Shown piece by piece: positions 1 through 5,252 of a stretch of 7,770 bases of DNA (positions are counted from its first letter, which is position 1; each line of letters begins with the position of its first letter). Both the position numbers and the translations under genes were made by a program. Source of the DNA: Alphaproteobacteria bacterium. GTDB lineage: Bacteria > Pseudomonadota > Alphaproteobacteria > ATCC43930 > CGMCC-115725. The stretch covers positions 1-7,770 of the forward strand of contig JAFMSA010000171.1 in the NCBI GenBank assembly GCA_017353855.1, in the 5' to 3' direction. The notes beneath the pieces are model-generated. The model ran no database searches and was not told where the DNA came from. It saw nothing but the letters and a program-made list of their open reading frames with translations.

Positions 1-609
1 CCTCTCGTCTTTGGCTCGTCGCCGCCCTCGGCCCCGCTCGGGTCATGGACCCTGCTCGATGCCAAAACAATTCTTGCCGCCGCGCACTGCGCCAGCCCCT
101 TTCCGAATGGCGAGGCCCGATTTGTCGAAGAACACCGCGGGCCCCCGAGCCGAGCATATCTGAAATTGTGGGAAGCGCTCACCCTGATCGGGCGGCGGCC
201 CGGGCCTGGGGAGACGTGCCTCGATCTCGGCGCGAGCCCGGGCGGCTGGAGCTGGGCATTGCAGGCAATGGGGGCCCGCGTAATCAGCGTCGACAAGGCG
301 CCGCTGGCTCCCGAGATCGCGCACTTACCAGGCATCGAACACCTCCGCAAAAGCGCCTTTGCCCTCGAACCGCATGCGGTGCGCCCGGTCGACTGGCTGT
401 TTTCGGATGTGGTGTGCTACCCGGCGCGGCTTCTCTCGCTCGTCGAGCGTTGGCTTGCGGCCGGCGTCTGCGCCAATCTCGTTTGCACGATCAAGTTCCA
501 AGGCCAAACCGATCACGAGACCGCGCGCCGCTTTGCCGCGATCCCGGGCTCGCAGCTTCGTCACCTGTTCCACAATAAGCACGAGCTGACCTGGACTAAA
601 ATCGCGTAG
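1..609 (+). CDS. rlmM: RlmM-like 23S rRNA 2'-O-methyltransferase, C-terminal part
   Basis: Frame 1 is open from the left edge to TAG at 607-609, giving 202 codons; the N-terminus lies outside the window. RlmM transfers a methyl group from S-adenosylmethionine to the 2'-OH of C2498 in 23S rRNA. Visible in order: SPFPNG (residues 32-37 of this fragment), matching the segment ahead of the RlmM Rossmann domain; PSRAYLKL (49-56); the SAM-binding motif LDLGASPGGW (74-83); SDVVC (135-139); TIKFQ (163-167); and HNKHELTW (191-198). Lys55, Asp136, Lys165 and Glu195 fit the K-D-K-E tetrad of FtsJ/RlmM-type 2'-O-methyltransferases, so the domain should be active. The N-terminal THUMP-like part cannot be seen, and alphaproteobacterial relatives are often annotated only as SAM-dependent methyltransferase, so the exact target base is inferred. 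A TTG at 166 is internal and is not taken as the start. Confidence 0.85.
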   Translation, partial: PLVFGSSPPSAPLGSWTLLDAKTILAAAHCASPFPNGEARFVEEHRGPPSRAYLKLWEALTLIGRRPGPGETCLDLGASPGGWSWALQAMGARVISVDKAPLAPEIAHLPGIEHLRKSAFALEPHAVRPVDWLFSDVVCYPARLLSLVERWLAAGVCANLVCTIKFQGQTDHETARRFAAIPGSQLRHLFHNKHELTWTKIA

Positions 610-653
610 CATGTGAGACTCCGGTGCCTCGCCAGAACGAGATTATAGGATCC

Positions 654-681
654 CTGGACTTCCGCATCTGTGGGGATGACG
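654..681. repeat. REP-like imperfect hairpin
   Basis: The segment reads CTGGACTTCCGCATCTG followed by TGGGGATGACG. It resembles the widespread proteobacterial interspersed repeat with a TGGAYTCCCGC...GCGGGGATGACG pattern. A short stem pairs 662-665 with 670-673 around a four-base loop, with possible G-T extension outward. It lies between the methyltransferase stop and the SDR pseudogene. It could help end transcription or be a degenerate REP copy; only one copy is in the window, so repetition is inferred from resemblance. Confidence 0.4.
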
Positions 682-704
682 GCAATTTGGCTGAGAGACA
701 GCGG

Positions 705-1462
705 ATGGAACTTGCGTTGCGCGGGCGCGAGGCGCTGATCACCGGTGCGTCGCGGGGGATCGGCCGAGCCTGCGCCGAGGTCCTGGCGGAAGCGGGGTCG
801 TGCTGGTCGCGCGCGCGGCGGCCGATCTCGAAGCCGCCCGAGTGAGCATCACCCGCCAACACAATGTTGCAGTGCGCTGCTTCCCGCTTGATCTTTCCAG
901 CAGCAAGAACTGTCGACACGCTAGCTGACCAATGCCCGGAAACCGAGATCCTGATCAACAATGCGGGCGCCATTCCGCGCGGTACGATCGACGAGGCGCG
1001 GAGCATGGGACCTGAAGGTGTTCCGCAACATCAATAGGACGCAGCGTTTTTATGCGCTGATGGCCCGGCGTAGACGGGGGTCATCGGCAATATTATCGGC
1101 TCTGCAGGCGAGACCGAGCAGTCGAACTACATTGCCGGCTCTGCCGGGAATGCCTCGCTGATGGCGTTCACCCGGGCGATGGGCGGCACCGCGCCGCACG
1201 ACGGGCGACACGTCCTCGGCATCAACCCCGGCCCGTCGAGACCCACCGGATGACAACACGATTGCGCCGCGAAGCGCAGGCGCAACTTGGCAATGCCGGG
1301 CGATGGCGCGAACTGACCGAGGGCTATGTCTTCGGCCGCGCAGCAATCCCCCGCGAGATCGCCTGCATGGCGGCGTTCCTCGCATCAGATCAGTCCGCCT
1401 GTACGACCGGCATGATCGTTACGGTCGGCGGCGGCGGCACCGGCCGGCACGGCAGGCTTTAA
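705..1462 (+). pseudogene. Short-chain dehydrogenase (SDR) pseudogene, upstream tandem copy
   Basis: The DNA aligns end to end with the intact SDR at 1491-2273, but the reading frame is broken. It starts at ATG 705 with MELALRGREALITGASRGIG and ends at TAA 1460-1462. By-eye alignment shows five frame-changing indels relative to the intact copy: 7 bases missing near 796, one T inserted near 911, 17 bases missing near 993-1005, one base missing near 1079, and one base missing near 1235. The sum (-25) equals the length difference of the copies (758 against 783), so the accounting is complete. In-frame stops result at 926 and 1251. Recognisable pieces remain in all frames: TGASRGIG, NNAG, WDLKVF, NYIAGSAGNASL, and the C-terminal piece from about 1250. 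The ribosome-binding region (GAGAGACAGC) is a weaker version of that of the intact gene. Single-base indels could be sequencing error, but the 7- and 17-base losses are unlikely to be. Confidence 0.9.
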
Positions 1463-1480
1463 GTGAAGTTTAATTTAGGC

Positions 1481-1486
1481 GGAGGA
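1481..1486 (+). promoter_or_regulatory. Ribosome binding site of the intact SDR gene
   Basis: GGAGGA lies 4-5 bases before ATG 1491 and fixes the start. The equivalent stretch ahead of the pseudogene has lost this match. Confidence 0.8.
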
Positions 1487-1490
1487 CAGC

Positions 1491-2273
1491 ATGGATCTGG
1501 GTTTGCGGGGACGCAAGGCGCTGGTGACCGGCGCTTCGAAGGGGATCGGCCGAGCTTGCGCCGAGGCGTTGGCGCAGGAGGGCTGCGACGTCGTGCTGGT
1601 GTCGCGCACGGCAGCCGACCTCGAGGCAGCGCGGGAAATCATCGTAAGCAAGCATAATGTTGCGGTGCGGTTCTATCCGCTCGATCTGAGCGACAGCCGC
1701 AATGTCGACAAGCTCGCCGCGGAATGCGCCGACACCGAGATCCTGATCAACAATGCCGGCGCCATCCCCGGCGGCAACATCGACGCGATCGACGAGACGC
1801 GCTGGCGTATTGCCTGGGATTTGAAAGTGTTCGGCTATATCAACATGACGCGCCGGTTTTATGCGCTGATGCGCGAGCGAAACAAGGGCGTGATCATCAA
1901 TATTCTAGGCGCCGCGGGCGAGAACCCGGATTTCGACTATATCGCAGGCTCCTCGGGAAACGCCGCGCTAATGGCGTTCACCCGGGCGATGGGAGGGACC
2001 GCGCCGCGTGACGGGCTGCGCGTCGTCGGCATCAACCCGGGTCCGGTCATGACCGAACGCCTCGTTAGCCTGATGCGCACGCGCGCCCACTCGCAGCTTG
2101 GTGATGTCGATCGTTGGACGGAATACATGAAGCCGCTCGCCTTTGGCCGTGCTGCTAAGCCCGAGGAGATCGCGTGGATGGCGGCGTTCCTCGCCTGCGA
2201 CCTCTCCGGCTATACGACCGGCTCGATCATTACGATCGACGGCGGCGGCTCAAGCCGCCGCTCGGCCCTCTAG
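1491..2273 (+). CDS. SDR family protein with non-canonical catalytic site
   Basis: The 260-residue product has classical SDR length and fold signals: the dinucleotide-binding TGASKGIG (13-20), LDLS (64-67), NNAG (87-90), INPGPVMTE (181-189) and a C-terminal TTGSIITIDGG (242-252). It is probably a cytoplasmic NAD(P)-dependent oxidoreductase; the substrate cannot be read. The start is ATG 1491 after GGAGGA at 1481-1486. The usual Asn-Ser-Tyr-Lys tetrad is not in place. By eye the Asn position is Lys112, the Ser position Gly140 in NILGAAG, and the YxxxK positions are Gly153 and Asn157 in YIAGSSGN; Tyr150 is the nearest tyrosine. The decayed upstream copy has the same YIAGSAGN form, so this is a subfamily trait and not damage. 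Copy and pseudogene are separated by 28 bases. SDR membership is firm; the chemistry is open. Confidence 0.9.
   Translation: MDLGLRGRKALVTGASKGIGRACAEALAQEGCDVVLVSRTAADLEAAREIIVSKHNVAVRFYPLDLSDSRNVDKLAAECADTEILINNAGAIPGGNIDAIDETRWRIAWDLKVFGYINMTRRFYALMRERNKGVIINILGAAGENPDFDYIAGSSGNAALMAFTRAMGGTAPRDGLRVVGINPGPVMTERLVSLMRTRAHSQLGDVDRWTEYMKPLAFGRAAKPEEIAWMAAFLACDLSGYTTGSIITIDGGGSSRRSAL
2242..2261 (+). other. Perfect GC hairpin at the 3' end of the SDR gene
   Basis: GCGGCGGC (2242-2249), loop TCAA, then GCCGCCGC (2254-2261) forms an 8-bp perfect stem inside the last codons (GGGSSRRS). No T-run follows, so it is not a standard intrinsic terminator. It could still slow polymerase or protect the mRNA end. 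It may also be a by-product of Gly/Arg codons; the upstream copy does not preserve it. Confidence 0.5.
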
Positions 2274-2275
2274 AT

Positions 2276-2338
2276 CTAAACTAAGGCTAAGGCTAAGACT
2301 AAGGCTAAGGACTAAGGCTAAGACTAAGACTAAGACTA
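2276..2338. repeat. CTAAGR hexanucleotide tandem array
   Basis: Starting three bases after the SDR stop are nine clear units from 2281: CTAAGG, CTAAGG, CTAAGA, CTAAGG, CTAAGGA (one extra base), CTAAGG, then CTAAGA three times. They are flanked by degenerate CTAAA and CTAGC. Composition differs sharply from the GC-rich surroundings. It lies outside recognised genes. It looks like a slippage-prone microsatellite; no function is evident. Confidence 0.95.
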
Positions 2339-2344
2339 GCGCCC

Positions 2345-2690
2345 GGACCGGTCACCACCGTCGCGACCATCCCTGAAGATGACGGCACAAAAGCCCCGAG
2401 CCGTGTTTTTGCGATGCCAACGTCGACCGACAGTAGTGATGAAAGCTTCGCTTGCCGGGTCGAAGGCCTCGATCTCACCTGCGGCGCAGCGGTAGTTCCC
2501 GGCCAAAAGGCGCCCAAAGCGGGGCGAAACTCTCGGGCATCGGCGCGGCGCCCCGCGATGAGGCGAACTTGCTTCGGTTGACCCGGATCCGCTGCCCGGC
2601 GTTTTTTCATCGAATGCCGCGACAACTCCGCTTGCTCCGGGGGCCGGTCTCACGCACCGAGCGGCAGAACCGCATAAGTCGCCCAAACCA
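2345..2690 (-). pseudogene. Remnant of a secreted beta-propeller-like protein (TIGR03118-like)
   Basis: On the minus strand, one frame contains RFGRLLAGNY and then GEIEAFDPASEAFITTV (about 2512 to 2429), followed by GFCAVIFRDGRDGGD (about 2395 to 2351). This is the order and wording of the TIGR03118 family, which reads roughly LLVGNFGDG-INAFDP-TGAFLGTL followed by GLW-L-FGNGGDGG. Further upstream, matching scraps appear in different frames: APMPESFAP near the family's APASFG segment, SGVVAAFDEK, and TYAVLPLG. Frame changes are therefore needed to join them, and no start, signal peptide or C-terminal anchor is present. It is read as a decayed internal fragment of an exported protein of unknown role. 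The assignment rests on remembered family wording, so it is moderate; another propeller family with an AFDP motif is possible. Confidence 0.45.
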
Positions 2691-3451
2691 AACGTTGACG
2701 TCTATGCCTTGCACAGTGAAGGCACGAGCCGCGGAAACGGATTGCTGAATGCGGCCGGTTCGTCTTCAGCGATTCGAATTTGAATTCGAATGGTGCGATT
2801 TCCACCCGGAACAGTACTGCGGGGAGCAATGCGTAAAAAGCGACAACAGCCGCAGCCGCCGATGCGGGTCTTGCTCGGCGGCAGCACGAACCGCCCCTAC
2901 ACGGCTGGCGACAATACGGGCCCGGCCGCGCATCAGTGCCTGCAATAGAATAGAAGCGTCGTGGCTATGGACTTCGTCACCCGTCGCATTGTCGTTACTG
3001 AAAACGCTGAGCCGCCAATATTGCAGACTGGCCGGTCGTTGCGGCGGGTTTCCGGGTGCGGGATCGCGACAGTAAAGGCGTTTGCTCCCCCTACCTGCCC
3101 CCCTGAGCGCATAAAGTGTGTCGACGCTCACGGCTTGCCGCAGACGCGGAACGGGTTATGGAGAAGTGCAAAACACAGCGTGGGTATTGCAGCTGGAGGT
3201 TGGGGCTCGTCACGTCACGGCGGCCAGTCTCTGAACTGAAACATCCGAAACGAGGCTTGTCAGCATATAGGGGCGGGCTTGGCGCAGGACTAGTGTAGAT
3301 CGGAGCGATCCTGAGCACCGCGGTCAACACTCGCGTCTGCAGCAGATCTGTCAGTGTCATGTGTCAATCCCGCGTCGAATGTCCCGGCGACGCTCAGGCC
3401 CAAACCACGCGGCAGACCGCGAATGTCCTAAAGTAGCGTCCGAGAGGGCGC
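2691..3451. other. Gene-poor stretch without recognisable coding
   Basis: Open frames exist on both strands here, as expected in GC-rich DNA, but none shows a known motif, convincing ribosome site or sensible protein composition. Base composition is more mixed than in the neighbouring genes, with AT-rich patches. Sitting between two gene remnants, it is best read as eroded sequence. No tRNA, CRISPR or clear terminator is seen in it. Confidence 0.55.
2772..2791. repeat. ATTCGAAT direct/inverted repeat
   Basis: The palindromic 8-mer ATTCGAAT occurs at 2772-2779 and 2784-2791, so the two copies are direct repeats and together nearly a dyad. It is an AT-rich island. It could be an operator relic or chance; no intact gene lies next to it. 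Confidence 0.5.
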
Positions 3452-3632
3452 ATGCATCGGAACGGCCGAAAATCCGCGGCCATCGGCCGCCTGATCGGCT
3501 ATGCGCGGGTCTCTACTGAGGATCCGAGAGGATCAGGGTACCAATCCCCCAATGCGACGAGCTGGGTGTCGTCGCCGCCGACCGCCGCGCTCGGCGGCCA
3601 CAGTGAGGGCGGCAAGAACCGGACCGGTCTCA
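3452..3632 (+). pseudogene. Serine recombinase (resolvase/invertase) N-terminal remnant
   Basis: ATG 3452, preceded by GAGAGG, opens a frame whose residues 14-24 read LIGYARVSTED, the signature of the resolvase/invertase catalytic domain; the serine of VSTED is the expected nucleophile. After that the frame breaks. GAGGATC is present twice (3518-3524 and 3528-3534), a 10-base duplication. Removing it, and one C from the run near 3546-3550, restores STEDQGTNPQ-DEL, as in intact resolvases. Later pieces resembling the usual GGKxxRPGL segment (GGKNRTGL, about 3608-3631) are in the original frame. Homology stops at the hemB 3' end, so the remaining catalytic domain and DNA-binding domain are missing. 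It marks a past mobile element. No terminal repeats are visible. Confidence 0.75.
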
Positions 3633-4640
3633 GCCACGCTTTAAGCGGCGCGCTGCATCGATCGCCGCGTAGGTCAGGACACCATCGGCGCCGGCGCGCT
3701 TGAAGCCGATAAGGCTTTCCATGACGGCTCGCTCGCCGTCGAGCCAGCCATTTCGCGCGGCGGCGTGCAGCATTGCGTATTCGCCGCTCACCTGATAGGC
3801 GTAAGTCGGCACACGGAACGCCTCCTTCACGCGCCGCACCACGTCGAGGTAAGGCATTCCGGGCTTGACCATGACCATATCGGCGCCTTCCTGGAGATCG
3901 AGCGCCACCTCGCGCAACGCCTCTTCGCCGTTCGCCGGATCCATCTGATAGGTGCGCTTGTCGGCGCTGCCGAGTGCCGTCTTCGAACCGATAGCCTCGC
4001 GGAACGGGCCGTAGAAGGCCGAGGCGTATTTCGCCGCGTAGGACATGATCCGAACATGCGCGAACCCGGCCCCGTCGAGCGCCCTGCGTACCGCCCCGAC
4101 CCGCCCGTCCATCATGTCGGAAGGTGCGATGATATCACACCCCGCCCGCGCCTGAACCACGGCCTGGCGCTGCAGGATTTCGACGCTCTCGTCGTTCTCG
4201 ACGTATCCGTCGCGGATCACGCCGTCATGCCCGTGCGAGGTGAACGGGTCGAGTGCGACGTCGCACAGCACGCCAAGTTCAGGCAGGGCTTTCTTCAATG
4301 CGGCAACGGAGCGGCACACAAGGTTGTCAGGATCCAGCGCGTTGCTGCCTTCGGCGTCCTTCATGGCCGCCGGGACCGCCGGAAACACGGCGATAACCGG
4401 GACACCCAGCTCGGCTGCCTCGCCTGCGGCATCGACGAGAGCCGGGACCGGTAGCCTGAACACATCAGGCATCGACGGGACTGGCTTCTTGTGCCCCTCG
4501 TCATGGACGAAGACCGGCCAGATCAGGTCACCTGCGCTCAGCAGGTTCTCGGCGACCAGCTTGCGCGACCAGGCATCGCGGCGGTTACGCCGCATACGGG
4601 TCTGCGGATAAGGGGCGAGCGGCGGGAGAAACGACGTCAC
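3630..4640 (-). CDS. hemB: Delta-aminolevulinic acid dehydratase (porphobilinogen synthase)
   Basis: HemB condenses two 5-aminolevulinate molecules to porphobilinogen, the first common step of heme and other tetrapyrroles, in the cytoplasm. The 336-residue product is full length. The two active-site lysines are Lys204 (SYAAKYASAFYGPFR, the allosteric/substrate P-loop region) and Lys259 in MVKPGMPYLD, the Schiff-base lysine. The metal region reads DVALDPFTSHGHDG (127-140): Ala129, Asp131 and Asp139 replace the three cysteines of zinc-dependent enzymes such as that of E. coli, so this is the magnesium-type enzyme known from Pseudomonas and rhizobia. The start is taken as GTG 4640, which gives the usual N-terminus ahead of YPQTRMRRNRR; no strong ribosome site is visible. 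It is downstream of the GNAT gene on the same strand (85 bases apart) and may share its transcript. Its stop codon (3630-3632) abuts the recombinase remnant. Confidence 0.97.
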   Translation of the reverse strand: MTSFLPPLAPYPQTRMRRNRRDAWSRKLVAENLLSAGDLIWPVFVHDEGHKKPVPSMPDVFRLPVPALVDAAGEAAELGVPVIAVFPAVPAAMKDAEGSNALDPDNLVCRSVAALKKALPELGVLCDVALDPFTSHGHDGVIRDGYVENDESVEILQRQAVVQARAGCDIIAPSDMMDGRVGAVRRALDGAGFAHVRIMSYAAKYASAFYGPFREAIGSKTALGSADKRTYQMDPANGEEALREVALDLQEGADMVMVKPGMPYLDVVRRVKEAFRVPTYAYQVSGEYAMLHAAARNGWLDGERAVMESLIGFKRAGADGVLTYAAIDAARRLKRG

Positions 4641-4725
4641 GGAATTACTGCCGAAAATAAGAGCGGTGCCAACCGCGGATTACGCAACAATAGGCCGATG
4701 CCGGCCGAGTGGCAACGCGAGGAAG

Positions 4726-5187
4726 CTACTCCAGAGGGTAATCGTAACGTATGAAGCCATTGAACCGGGCGACGCGGTCGTACAGCGATCGCGCGCTCGT
4801 GTTGTCCTCCTTGGTTGTCCAGTAAAGCCGGTAACAACGCCGCTCGCGGGCGGCGGCGGCAACAGCCTCGATCAGCCGGCGCCCGCACCCGGCGCGACGG
4901 ACGGTGCTGTCCACAAAGAGATCCTGAAGATAGCAGACATCCTTTGTCGTCCAGGCATGGGGGTGGAAAAGATAATGGGCAATCCCGACAAGGGGCCTTG
5001 TAGCACCGCCGAGGCGAGCCCCCAGGCCGCGGATCGGGCCTCCAGCCGCAATCAGCCGCTGCCAGGTATGGTGATAATTTTCCGGCGGCAGCTGCGTCTC
5101 GTAGAAATCGAGATAGCCGCGCCACAGCTCGGCCCACCGCTCCCGGTCCTGCGACGCAAACGGGGTGACGACGATTTCCGGCGGCAC
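4726..5187 (-). CDS. GNAT family N-acetyltransferase
   Basis: The product (153 residues from GTG 5187) is a single GNAT domain that transfers an acetyl group from acetyl-CoA to an unknown amine. Acetyl-CoA motif A is visible as CYLQDLFVDSTVRRAGCG (85-102) with the R-x-x-G-x-G loop, followed by RRLIEAV. Motif B is NTSARSLYDRVARFNGF (129-145). The GTG start is preferred because GGGAGGG (5191-5197) lies just before it. An in-frame TTG at 5214 would add nine residues, but it has no ribosome site and falls close to the expected transcription start. There is no signal peptide or membrane segment. The gene is divergent from the persulfide dioxygenase gene (65-base gap) and upstream of hemB, but nothing ties it functionally to either. 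Confidence 0.9.
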   Translation of the reverse strand: MPPEIVVTPFASQDRERWAELWRGYLDFYETQLPPENYHHTWQRLIAAGGPIRGLGARLGGATRPLVGIAHYLFHPHAWTTKDVCYLQDLFVDSTVRRAGCGRRLIEAVAAAARERRCYRLYWTTKEDNTSARSLYDRVARFNGFIRYDYPLE

Positions 5188-5217
5188 AAGCCCTCCCGCT
5201 TTCTCCGCGCGCAACGA

Positions 5218-5233
5218 CAGTATAGATTATAGT
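5218..5233. promoter_or_regulatory. Possible divergent promoter core
   Basis: Between the divergent genes is an AT-rich near-dyad, AGTATAGATTATAGT. Read on the minus strand it holds a perfect TATAAT (5231 to 5226), about 40 bases before the GNAT start. On the plus strand TATAGA (5221-5226) or TATAGT (5228-5233) could serve the dioxygenase gene. No good -35 box is seen for either direction. Confidence 0.35.
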
Positions 5234-5241
5234 GCCGGATC

Positions 5242-5246
5242 GGAGG
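5242..5246 (+). promoter_or_regulatory. Ribosome binding site deciding the dioxygenase start
   Basis: GGAGG lies 6 bases before ATG 5253. It supports this start over the in-frame GTG at 5232, which has no such site and would add seven residues not expected in the family. Confidence 0.8.
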
Positions 5247-5252
5247 TTTAAA

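Noticed and set aside
2276..2338. CRISPR array or telomere repeat
   Set aside because: Units are 6 bases with no spacers, so it is not CRISPR; a telomere function has no support inside a bacterial gene cluster.
2766..3131. Minus-strand open frame of 121 codons containing LSVFSNDNATG, reminiscent of lactonase-type propellers
   Set aside because: Only one short stretch (about 2961-3011) resembles anything, the rest is low-information, and no ribosome site is present; not enough to call a gene or relic.
3091..3360. Open frame on the minus strand with a possible start MTLTDLLQTR
   Set aside because: No family motif, no ribosome site, and an equally long frame on the opposite strand; typical of GC-rich noncoding DNA.
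3573..3601. GC-rich hairpin (CCGCC...GGCGG type) downstream of hemB as a terminator
   Set aside because: It lies within recombinase-derived sequence, has no T-run in the hemB direction, and such stems are common in GC-rich DNA.
3765..4454. 229-codon plus-strand frame opposite hemB
   Set aside because: It is the antisense shadow of the strongly supported hemB gene and has no own motif.
5188..5214. TTG start for the acetyltransferase at 5214
   Set aside because: There is no ribosome site before it, and the TATAAT at 5226-5231 would place transcription start about there; GTG 5187 has GGGAGGG upstream.
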